From Homarus americanus (taxonomy: Eukaryota; Arthropoda; Malacostraca; Decapoda; Nephropidae): a stretch of 64,000 nucleotides of DNA. The DNA is taken from contig NW_024726322.1 of assembly GCF_018991925.1 (NCBI RefSeq), forward strand, positions 1-64,000. The letters run 5' to 3'. The notes beneath the pieces are model-generated. The model was not told the origin of the DNA. It searched no databases and saw only the letters and a list, made by a program, of their open reading frames with translations. The position numbers and the translations under genes are program-made. This document shows positions 53,401-64,000 of the stretch, piece after piece. The first letter of the stretch is position 1. Each line of letters opens with the position of its first letter.

Positions 53401-56400
53401 CCCCAGGCACAACCTGACACATGCACACCACTGACACCCCCAGGCACACCCCACACACCCCACACACACCTCTGGCACCCCAGGCACACCTCAGACACCC
53501 CAGGCACACCAGACACCCCAGGCACACCAGACACTCCCAGGCACACCTCTGACACCCCAGGTACACCTCTGACACTCCCCAGGCACACCACCTCTGATAC
53601 CCCAGGTACACCCCTGACACTCCCAGTTGCCACCTCTGACACTCCCAGTTACACCTCTGACACTCCCCAGGTACACCCCTGACACACCCAGTTACACCCC
53701 TGACACTCCCCAGGCACACCTCTGACACTCCCAGGCACACCTCTGACACCCCCTGGCACACACGTGACACTCCCCAGGCATACCCCATACACCCCAGGCA
53801 CACCCCAGACACCTCAGGCACACCCTGACACCCCCAGGCACACCACTGACACCCCAGGCACACCTCTGGCACTCCCAGGCACACCCCCAGACACCCCAGG
53901 CACACCTCAGACACCCCAGGCACACCTCAGACACCCCAGGCACACCTCCGACATCCCAGATACCATCTGATGCCCCTGCACTCCTCTGACACTCCCAGGC
54001 ACAACACTTACACTCCCCAGGCACACCTCTGACACTCCCCAGGTACACCCCTGACACTCCCCAGGCACACCTCTGATACTCCCAGGCATACCCCTGTCAC
54101 TCCTAGGTACACCGCTGACACTCCCAGGCACACGAATGACACTCCCAGGCACACCCCTGACACTCCCAAGCACACCTCAGACACCCCAGATACACCTCTG
54201 ACCTTCCAGGCACACTCTGACACTCACACACGTCTGACACCCCAGGCACCCTCTGACACCCAAGGCACACCCAGACAACCCCCAGGCACACCTCTGACAC
54301 ACCCAGGCAAAATCCCTGTCACCCCAGGCACACCTCTGACATTCCCAAGCACACCGCTGACACCCCAGGCAAACAGCTGACACTCCAGGCACACCCCAGA
54401 CACCCAGGCACACCCACCACACCCCAGGCACACACCCCAGACCCCAGGCACACCTCTGACACCGCAGGCATACTCTGAGACCCCAGGCACACCTCTGACA
54501 CTCGCAGGCACACCCTACCTCAGGCACACCTCCTGACACCCCCAGGCACACCATTGACATCCCAGGCACACCTCTGGCACCCCAGGCACACCCCAGACAC
54601 CCCAGGCACACCCCAGACACCCCAGGCACACCTCTGACACCCCAGGCACACCTCTAGACACTCCCCAGGCACACCTGACACCCCAGGCACACCATTGACA
54701 CCCCAGGCACACCTCAGGCACCCCAGGCACACCCCAGACACCCCAGGCACACCCCAGACACTCCCCAGGCACACCTCTGACACTTCCACACCTCTGACAC
54801 TGCCAGGCACACCTCTGACACCCAGGTATACCTCTGACACCCCCAGGCACACCCTCTGACACCCCAGGTACACCTCCGATACTCCCCAGGCACACCTCTG
54901 ACACACCCAGGCACACCACTGACACTCCCAGGCACTCCTCTGACACTCTGGCACACACCAAACACTCCCCAGGCACACCACTGACACTCACAGGCACACC
55001 TCTGGCATTCCCAGGCACACCTCTGCCACCCCCAGGCACAACTCTGACACCTGAGGTACAACGCTGACACTGCCAGGCACACCTCAGACACCGCCAGGCA
55101 CACCCCACACACCCCAGGTGCCACCCTCAGACACTCCCAGGCACACCAGACACCCAGGAGCACCTCTGACACTCCCATGCACACCCCAACATTCCCAGGC
55201 ACACCCCAGACACCTCACAGGCACACCTTCGACACCCCAGGCACAACGCTGACACTCCCCATGCACACCACTGACACCCCAGGCACACCCAGACACTCCC
55301 ACACACACCCTGGCACCCCTAGGCACACCCCAGACACCCCTAGGCACACCTCTGACACTCTGGCACACCACTGACACCCCAGGCACACCCTGACACTCCC
55401 CAGATACCCCTCTGACACTCCTGCACACACCTGACACCCCAGGCACACTCATACACTGGCACACCCCAGACACCCCCAGGCACACCTCTTACACCCCAGG
55501 CACACCACTGACACTCCCCAGGCACACCTCTGGCACCCCAGGCACACCTCTGACACCCCAGGACACACCACTGACACCCCAGGCACACCTCTGACACTCC
55601 CGCACATCTCCGATACCCCAGGCACACCTCCGATACCCCAGGTACACCCTCTGACACTCCCCAGGCACTCCTCTGACACTCCACTGGTTCACCTCTGACA
55701 CTCCCCAGGCACACCTCTGACACCCCAGGCACACCTCTGACCTCCCAGGTACCTCCTGATGCCCTCAGGCACCCTCTGACACCCCAGGCACACCCTTGAC
55801 ACCCCAGGCACACCTCTGACATTCCCCAGGCACACCACTGACACCCCAGGCACACCCCCAGACACTCCCAGGCACACCTCTGACACTCCCAGGCACACCC
55901 CTGACACTCCCCAGGCACCACTGACACCCCAGGCACACCTCAGACACTCCCAGGCACACCACTGACTTCCCAGGCACACCTCAGACACTCCCACGCACAC
56001 CTCTGACACTCCCAGGCACACCTCAGACACTCCCAGGCACACCTCTGACACTCCCAGGCACACCCCTGACAATCCCAGGCACACCCCTGACACTCCCAGG
56101 CACACCTCCTGACACCCCAGGCACACCACAGACACTCCCCAGGCACACCTCTGACACCCCACACACCTGACACTCCCAGGCATACCTCATACACCCCAGG
56201 CACACCTTGCACTCTCAGGTACACCCTGACACCCCAGGCACACCATTGACACCCCCAGGCACACCCCTGGCACCCCAGGCACACCTCTGACACCCCAGGC
56301 ACACCCTGACACCCCGGCACACCAGACACCCCAGGCACACCTCCGACACTCCAGATACTCATCAGAGCTCCCAGGCACCCTCTGACACCCCAGGCACAAC

Positions 56401-59400
56401 ACTGACACCTCCCAGGCACACCTCTGACACCCCAGGCACACCCTCTGACACCCCAGGCACACCTCTGACACTCCCAGGCATACCCCTGACACTCCAGGCA
56501 CCCCTCTGACACTCCCCAGGCACACCACTGACACCCCAGGCACACCCCTGACACCCCCGGGCACACCTCAGACACTCCCAGACACACCTGACCTTCCAGG
56601 CACACCTCTGACACTGGCACACGTCTGACACTCCCAGGCACCCCTCTGACACCCCAGGCACACCCAGACACCCCAGGCACACCCCCACACCAGGCAACCC
56701 CGTCACTCCCAGGCACACCCCTGACATTCCCAAGCACACCGCTGACACTCCCAGGCACACCGCTGACACCCAGGCACACCTCTGACACCCAGGCACACCC
56801 CTGACACTGCCAGGCACACCCACCACTCCCCAGGCACACACCTCAGACACCCAGGCACACCTCTGACACCGCAGGCACACCTCTGAGACCCCAGGCACAC
56901 CCTGACACTGCAGGCCCCTCAGACACTCCTCAGGCACACCCTCTGACACCCCAGGCACACCACAGACACTCCCAGGCACACCTCTGGCACCCAGGCACAC
57001 CCAGACACCCCAGGCACACCTCAGACACCCCAGGCACACCTCTGACACACCCCAGGCACACCTCAGACACCTCAGGCACACCTCTGACACCCCAGGCACA
57101 CCATTGACACCCCAGGCACACCTCCAGGCACCCCAGGCACACCCCAGACACTCCCAGGCACACCCCAGACACTCCCAGGCACACCTCTGACACTTCCAGG
57201 CACACCCTGACACTGCCAGGCACACTCCTGACACCGCAGGCATACCTCTGACACCCCCAGGCACACTCTGACACCCCAGGCACACCTCCGATACCCCAGG
57301 CACACCTCTGACACACCCAGGCACACCACTGACACCCCAGGCACCTCTGACACCCCCTGCACACACCAAACACTCCAGGCACACCACTGACACTCCACAG
57401 GCACACCTCTGCACTCCCCAGGCACACCTCTGCCACCCCAGGCACAATCTGACACTCCGAGGCAACGCTGACACTCCCAGGCACACCCCAGACACTGCCA
57501 GGCACACCCCACACTCGGCACACCAGACACTCCCCAGGCACACCCCAGACACTCCCAGGAGCACCTCTGACACCCATGCACACCCCCAACATTCCCCAGG
57601 CCACCCCAGACACTCACAGGCACACCTTCGACACTCCCAGGCACAACGCTGACACTCCCATGTACACCACTGACACCCCCAGGCACACTTCAGACACTCC
57701 ACACACCTCTGGCACCCTAGGCACACCCCAGACACTCCTAGGCACACCTCTGACACTCCCCTGGCACACCACTGACACCCCAGGCACACCTCTGACACTC
57801 CCAGATACCTCTGACACCCCTGCACACACCTGACACCCCAGGCACACCCCCATACACCCCAGGCACACCCTGACACCCCAGGCACACTCTACACCCAAGC
57901 ACACCACTGACACTCCAGGCACACCTCTGGCACCCCAGGCACACCCTCTGACACTCCCAGGCACACCACTGACACTCCCCAGGCACACTCTGACACTCCC
58001 CAGGTACATCTCCGATACTCCCAGGTACACCTCCGATACTCCCCAGGTACACCTCTGACACTCCCAGGCACTCCCTGACACTCACTGGTTCACCTCTGAC
58101 ACCCCAGGCACACCCCTGATACTCCCCAGGCACACCTCTGACCCTCCCAGGCACTCCTCTGATGCCTCACAGGTACACCTCTGACACTCCCAGGCACACC
58201 TCTGACACTCCGATGCACACCTCCTGACACCCCGGCACACCCCAGACACCCCAGGCACACTGACACTCTCCAGGCACACCTCTGACACTCCAGGCACACC
58301 TCTCTGACACCCCAGGCACACCTCTGACACCCCAGGCACACCTCTGACACCCCAGGCACACCTCTGATACCCCAGGCACACCTCTGACACACCCAGGCAC
58401 CACTGACACTCCCCAGGCACACCTCTGACACTCCCTGTCAGGCACACCCTGACACTCCAGGCACACCCCAGACACCCATGCACACTCACACACCCCAGGC
58501 ACACCCTCTGACACACCCCAGGCACCTCAGACACCCCCAGGTACACCTCTGACACCCCAGTGCCCCTCTGACACTCCCAGGCACACCAGACACTCCCAGG
58601 CACACCTTCGACACTCCCCAGGCACACCCCTGACACTCCCAGTGCACACCACTGACACCCCAGGCACACCCCTGACACCCCACACACACCCTGACACCCC
58701 AGGCACCCTCAGACACCCCAGGCACACCCTGACACTCCCCATACACCTCTGACACTCCCAGGCACACCTCTGACACTCCCAGGTACACCCCTGACACTCC
58801 CCAGGTACACCTCTGACACTCCAGGCACAACCTGACACCCAGTACACCTCTGACACTCCCCAGACACACCTCTGACACCCCTAGGCACACCCCTGACACC
58901 CCAGGCACACCTGACACTCTGCACACACCACACTCCTGGTGCACACCCCACACCCAGGCACACCTCACCCAACTGCACCCTACACCCCAGGCACACCACT
59001 GACACCCCAGGCACACCCTCTGACACCCCAGGCACACCCCTGACACTCCCAGGCACACCACTGACACTCCCAGGCACACCTCTGACACTCCCAGGCACAC
59101 CTCTGACACTCCCAGGCACACCCGACAATTCCCAGGCACACCTGACACCCCAGGCCACCTCAGACACCCCAGGCACACCCCTGACACTCCCAGGCACACC
59201 CCTGACACTCCCCAGGCACACCTCTGACACCCCAGGCACACCTCTGACACTCCCAGGTACACCTCCTGACACTCCCAGGTACCCTCCTGACACCCCAGGT
59301 ACACCCCTGACACTCCCAGGCACACCCTGACACTCCCAGGCACACCTCTGACCTCCCAGGCACCTCTGACTCACAGGCACCTTACAACCCCAGGCACACC

Positions 59401-62400
59401 CTGACACCCCAGGCACACCCTGTGACACCCCAGGCACACCCTGACACCCCAGGCACACCTCTGACACTCCCAGGCACACCCCTGACACCCCAGGCACACC
59501 TCTGACACTGCCAGGCACACCTCTGACACCCCCAGGCACACCTCTGACACCCCAGGCACACCTCCGATACTCCCAGGTACACCTCTGACACTCCCAGGCA
59601 CACCACTGACACCCCAGGCACTCCTCTGACACCCCTGGCACACCAAACACTCCCCAGGCACACCACTGACACTCACAGGCACACCTCTGACATTCCCCAG
59701 GCACACCCTGACACCCCAGGCACAACCTGACACCTCCAGGCACACTGCCACCACCAGGCACACCCCCAGACACTGCAGGACACCCCACACACTCCCCAGG
59801 CACACCCCTAGACACCCACACGTCAGACACTCCAGGCACCCTGACACCCCAGCACACCTCCCTAACACTCCCCAGGCACACCAGACACTCACAGGCACAC
59901 CTTCGACACCCCAGGCACACCTCTGACACTCCCCATGCACACCACTGACACCCCAGGCACACCCCAGACACTCCCCACACACACCCCTGACACCCCAGGC
60001 ACACCTAGACACCCCAGGCACACCTCTGACACCCTGGCACACCACCACACCCCAGGCACCCCTGACACTCCCCTGACACCCTCTGACACCCCCTGTACAC
60101 ACCTGACACCCCAGGCACACCTCAGACACCCTGCACACCCTGACACCCCAGGCACACCCCACACTCCCCAGGCACACCACTGACACTCCCCAGGCACACC
60201 TCTGGCAATTCCCAGGCACACCTCTGACACCCCAGGCACACCACTGACACCCCAGGCACACCTCTGACACTCCAGGTACATCTCCGACACCCCAGGTACA
60301 CCTCCGACACTCCCAGGTACACCTCTGACACTCCCAGGCACACCTCTGACACCTCACGGTACACCTCTGACAATCCCCAGGCACACCTCTGACACTCCCA
60401 GGCACACCTCTGACACTCCCAGGCACCCTCTGATGCCTCACAGGCACACCCATGACACTCCCCAGGCACACCTCTGACACCCCAGGCACACCCCCAGACA
60501 CTCCCAGGCACACCCTGAAACTTAGGTACACCCGACACTCCCAGGCACACCCCAGACACCCCAGGCACACCCCTGACACTCCCAGGTACACCTCTGACAC
60601 TCCCCAGGCACACCTCTGACACTCCCAGGCACAACCTGATACTCCCCAGGCACACCCTGACACTCCCAGTTACAAACCCCTGACACTCCCAGGCACACCT
60701 CTGAACACCCAGGCACACCTCTGACACCCCCAGGTGCCACACGTGACACCCTAGGCATAAACTCATACACTCCGGCACACCCCAGACACCCCAGGCACAC
60801 CCCTGACACCCCAGGCACACCACTGACACCCCAGGCACACCCCTGCACCCCAGGCACACCCCTGACACCCCAGGCACACCAGACACTCCAGGCACACCTC
60901 TGACACCCCAGGCACACCCCACACCCCTCCAGGCACACCCCTGACACTCCCCAGGCACACCACTGACACCCCAGGCAACCCTCTGACACCTGCACACCCC
61001 TCTGACAATCCCAGGCACACCCTCAGACACCCAGGCACACCTCTGACACTTCCAGGCACACCTCTGACACTCCCAGCCACCTCTGACACCCCAGGCATAC
61101 CCTGACACTGGCACACCTCAGACACCCCCTGGCACACTCCTGACACCCCAGGCACACCTCTGACACACCCAGGCACACCACTGACACCCTGGTGCACACC
61201 TCTGACATCCCAGGCACACCTCCAACACCCCAGGCACACCGCCGACATTCCCCAGGCACACCTGACACTCCACACCCCAGACACCCAGGCACACCCCAGA
61301 CACTCCCCAGGCACACCCTCAGACACCCCAGGCACACCACTGACACCCCCAGGCACACCCCTGACACTCCCAGGCACACCTCAGACACTCCCAGACACCT
61401 CTGACCTCCCAGGTACAACCTGACACCCCAGGCACACCTCTGACACCCCACACACCTCTGGCACCCTAGGCACACCCCAGACACCCCAGGCACACCTCTG
61501 ACACTCCCCTGCACACCACTGACACTCCCCAGGCACACCTCAGACACTTGCACACCTCTGACACCCAGGCACACCCCAGACACCTCAGGCACACCTCTGA
61601 CACCCCAGGCACACCACGACACCCAGGCACACCCCTCTGACACCCCAGGCACACCCCAGACACCCCAGGCACACCCCAGACACCCCAGGCACACCTCTGA
61701 CACCTCCAGGCACACCTCTGACACTGCTGCACACCCTGACACCGGCAGGCATACCCTGACACCCGTGCCACCCTCTGACACTCCCCAGGCACACCTCGAT
61801 ACCCCAGGCACACCTCTGCACCCCAGGCACACCACTGACACTCACAGGCACACCTCTGACACTCCAGGCACACCCTCTGCCACTCCCCAGGTACAACTCT
61901 GACACCTGAGGCACACCTCCAACACTGCCAGGCACACCCCAGACACTGCAATGCACACCCCACACACCCCGGCACACCTCAGACACTTGCGTACATGTCA
62001 GACCCCCAGCACCTCTGACACTCCCAGGCACACCCCGACATTCCCAGGCACACCTCCCAGACACCACAGGCACACCTTCGACACCCCAGGCACACCTCTG
62101 ACACCCCATGCACACCACCTCTGACATCCCAGGCACACCACTGACACCCCAGGCACACCCCTGACATTCCCAGGCACACCACTGACTCCCAGGCACACCT
62201 CTGACACTCCCCAGGCACACCTCTGACACCCCGGCACACCCCAGACACTCCCAGGCACACCTCCTGACACTCCCAGGCCCCTGACAACCTGCACACCCTG
62301 ACACCTGTGCCACACCCCTGACACCCCCAGGCACACCTCCTGACACTCCCAGGCACACCCCTGACACTCCCCAGTGCACACCCCTGACACTTGCACCTCT

Positions 62401-64000
62401 GACACCCCAGGCACACACTTGACACTCCCAGGTACACACTGACACCCCACACACCTCATACACCCCAGGCACACCAGACACCTCAGGTACACCTCTGACA
62501 CTCCCAGGCACACCACTGACACCCCAGGCACACCCTGGCACTCCCAGGCACACCTCAGACACCCCAGGCACACCAAACACCCCAGGCGCACCCCTCAGAC
62601 ACTCCCCAGACACACCTCTGACACTCCCCTGGCACACACGTGACACCCAGGCACACCCCCACACCCCGGCACACCCCTAGACACCTCCCAGGCACACCTC
62701 TGACACCCCAGGCACCATTGACACCCCAGGCACATCTCTGACACCCCAGGCACACCCTCACACACCCCAGGCACACCCCAGACACCCCAGGCACACCCTC
62801 TGACACCCCAGGCACACCGCAGACACCTCAGGCACACCTCTGACACCCCAGGCACACCATTGCACCCCAGGCACACCCTCTGACACCCCAGGCACACCTC
62901 AGACACTCCCCAGGCACACCCCAGACACCCCAGGCACACCCCTGACACTTCCAGGCACACATCTGACACCGCCAGGCACACCTCTGACACCGGCAGGCAT
63001 ACCTCTGACACTCCCAGGCACACCTCTGACACCCCAGGCACACCTCCGATACTCCCCAGGCACACCTCTGACACTCCCCAGGCACACCACTGACACTCCC
63101 CAGGCACTGACACTCCCCTGGTACACACCAAACACCAGGCACACCACTGACACTCACAGGCACACCTCTGGCACCCCAGGCACACCCCTGCCACCCCAGG
63201 CACAACTCTGACACCTGAGGCACACCGCTGACACTGCCAGGTACACCTCAGACACTGCAATGCACACCCCACATACCCCAGGCACACCCCACACCCCAGG
63301 CACACCCCATCACCCCAGGCACCTCTGACACCCCAGGCACACCCCAACATTCCCCAGGCACACCCCAGACACCACAGGCACACCTCCGACACCCCAGGCA
63401 CACCTGACACTCCCCATGCACACCACTGACACCCCAGGCACACCCCAGACACCCCCACACACACCTCTGGCACCCAGGCCACCCCAGACACCCAGGCACA
63501 CCCCTGACACTCCCCTGGCACACCACTGACACTCCCAGGCACACCTCCTGACACCCCAGATACCTCTGACACTCCCCTGGCACGACCTGACACCCCAGGC
63601 ACACCTCATACACCTGGCACACCCCAGACACTCCAGGGCACACTCACACACCCCAAGCACACCACTGACACCCCAGGCACACCTCTGGCACTCCCCAGGC
63701 ACACCCCTGACACCCAGGCACACCACTGACACTCCCAGGTACACCTCTGACACTCCCAGGCACATCTCCGATACTCCCCAGGCACACCTCCGGCACCCCA
63801 GGCACACCTCCTGACACTCCCAGGTACCTCTGACACTCACTGGTTCACCTCTGACACTCCCCAGGCACACCTCTGATACCCCAGGCACACCTCTGACCTC
63901 CCAGGCACCCTCTGATGCTCACAGGCACTCCCTCAGACACCCCCAGGCACACCTCTGACACTCTAGGCACACCCCAGACACCCAGGGCACACCCTGACAC
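50466..64000 (+). repeat. 21-bp minisatellite, CAC dialect, right block
   Basis: GGCACACC with GACACCCC or ACTCCCC units to the end of the window, so the right edge of the array is not seen. TAC units persist singly and as short runs. HOR markers include the GGTTCACC unit at about 55682, 58083 and 63838. The first 400 bases include poorly matching units (50490-50710), and 50820-50860 holds a small inverted motif. No gene-like sequence. Confidence 0.93.

Larger units (their letters stand above)
40881..56356 (+). repeat. Higher-order repeat of about 2.1-2.4 kb
   Basis: The marker CTCATCTGATG (usually within AGATACTCATCTGATG) occurs near 40882, 43119, 45199, 49685, 51867, 53963 and 56358. Spacings are about 2237, 2080, 4486 (twice 2243), 2182, 2096 and 2395 bp. 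The markers CTGACTCTTCC (41131, 43360, 45463, then near 49873, 52139, 54198 and 56590, where the last two read GACCTTCC) and TTCTGTC (41671, 43900, about 46016) keep matching spacings. One HOR is therefore about 100-114 monomers, with gains and losses of small blocks. Phase is arbitrary. Confidence 0.75.

Noticed and set aside
1..64000. Several hundred long open reading frames on both strands, up to 507 codons
   Set aside because: They are heptad translations of the 21-bp unit, overlap in several frames, stop and start wherever an indel falls, and have no conserved domain, codon structure or start context. One repeat explains them all.
50466..64000. G-quadruplex or i-motif cluster from CCC/CCCC runs
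   Set aside because: Runs of three or four C recur about every 20 bases, leaving loops far longer than the usual limit of about 7, so canonical structures are not supported.
1..64000. Mucin-like or other repetitive protein exon (T/P/S-rich + strand frames)
   Set aside because: A real coding repeat would keep frame. Here 1-2 base indels occur every few units throughout, and no splice structure or flanking unique exon is seen.
1..64000. Telomeric repeat or bacterial genomic sequence
   Set aside because: No TTAGGG-, TTAGG- or TTTAGGG-type runs are present, and no ribosome-binding sites, operons or recognisable bacterial genes appear.

Overview
This window is almost entirely one tandem-repeat superarray (minisatellite/satellite DNA), not gene space. 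The monomer is 21 bp; on the + strand it reads CAGGTACACC followed by TCTGACACTCC. By length, about 3,000 degenerate copies fill bases 1-18170 and 18900-64000, all in the same orientation, and neither array edge is in the window. The only unrelated sequence is a 729-bp AT-rich insertion at 18171-18899. It begins TGTTACGC, ends CCAAACA, is flanked by a near-perfect 5-bp duplication, and is best read as a solo LTR of a retrotransposon. I find no supportable protein gene, tRNA, rRNA, CRISPR array or bacterial operon. The size of the array and the solo LTR point to a eukaryote, probably an animal. Nothing here fixes the taxon.

Layout by repeat dialect: 1-9240 is GGTACACC type ('TAC'); 9241-9580 is mixed; 9581-18170 is GGCACACC type ('CAC', with ACTCCC often ACCCC or ACTCCCC); 18171-18899 is the LTR; 18900-19220 is mixed CAC; 19221-21650 is TAC; 21651-29600 is TAC rich in GGTGCACC ('TGC') and in shortened units; 29601-45240 is TAC; 45241-47270 is a CAC island; 47271-50100 is TAC; 50101-50465 is mixed; 50466-64000 is CAC.

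Diagnostic variant monomers recur in fixed order, so the array has higher-order repeats (HORs). One has a period of about 3.74 kb (10.3-18.2 kb). Another has a period of about 2.1-2.4 kb (40.9-56.4 kb). Nested inside them are paired blocks about 316 bp and about 725 bp apart. The dialect changes and the many 1-2 base indels are laid over this HOR order, so they came later. They reflect either GC-raising turnover or systematic consensus error in a long-read assembly; sequence alone cannot decide.

Because 21 is divisible by 3 and the consensus has no stop in any minus-strand frame, the array produces long apparent ORFs (up to 507 codons) of SEVYLGV, RGVPGSV and RCTWECQ repeats. I treat these as by-products of the repeat, not genes.
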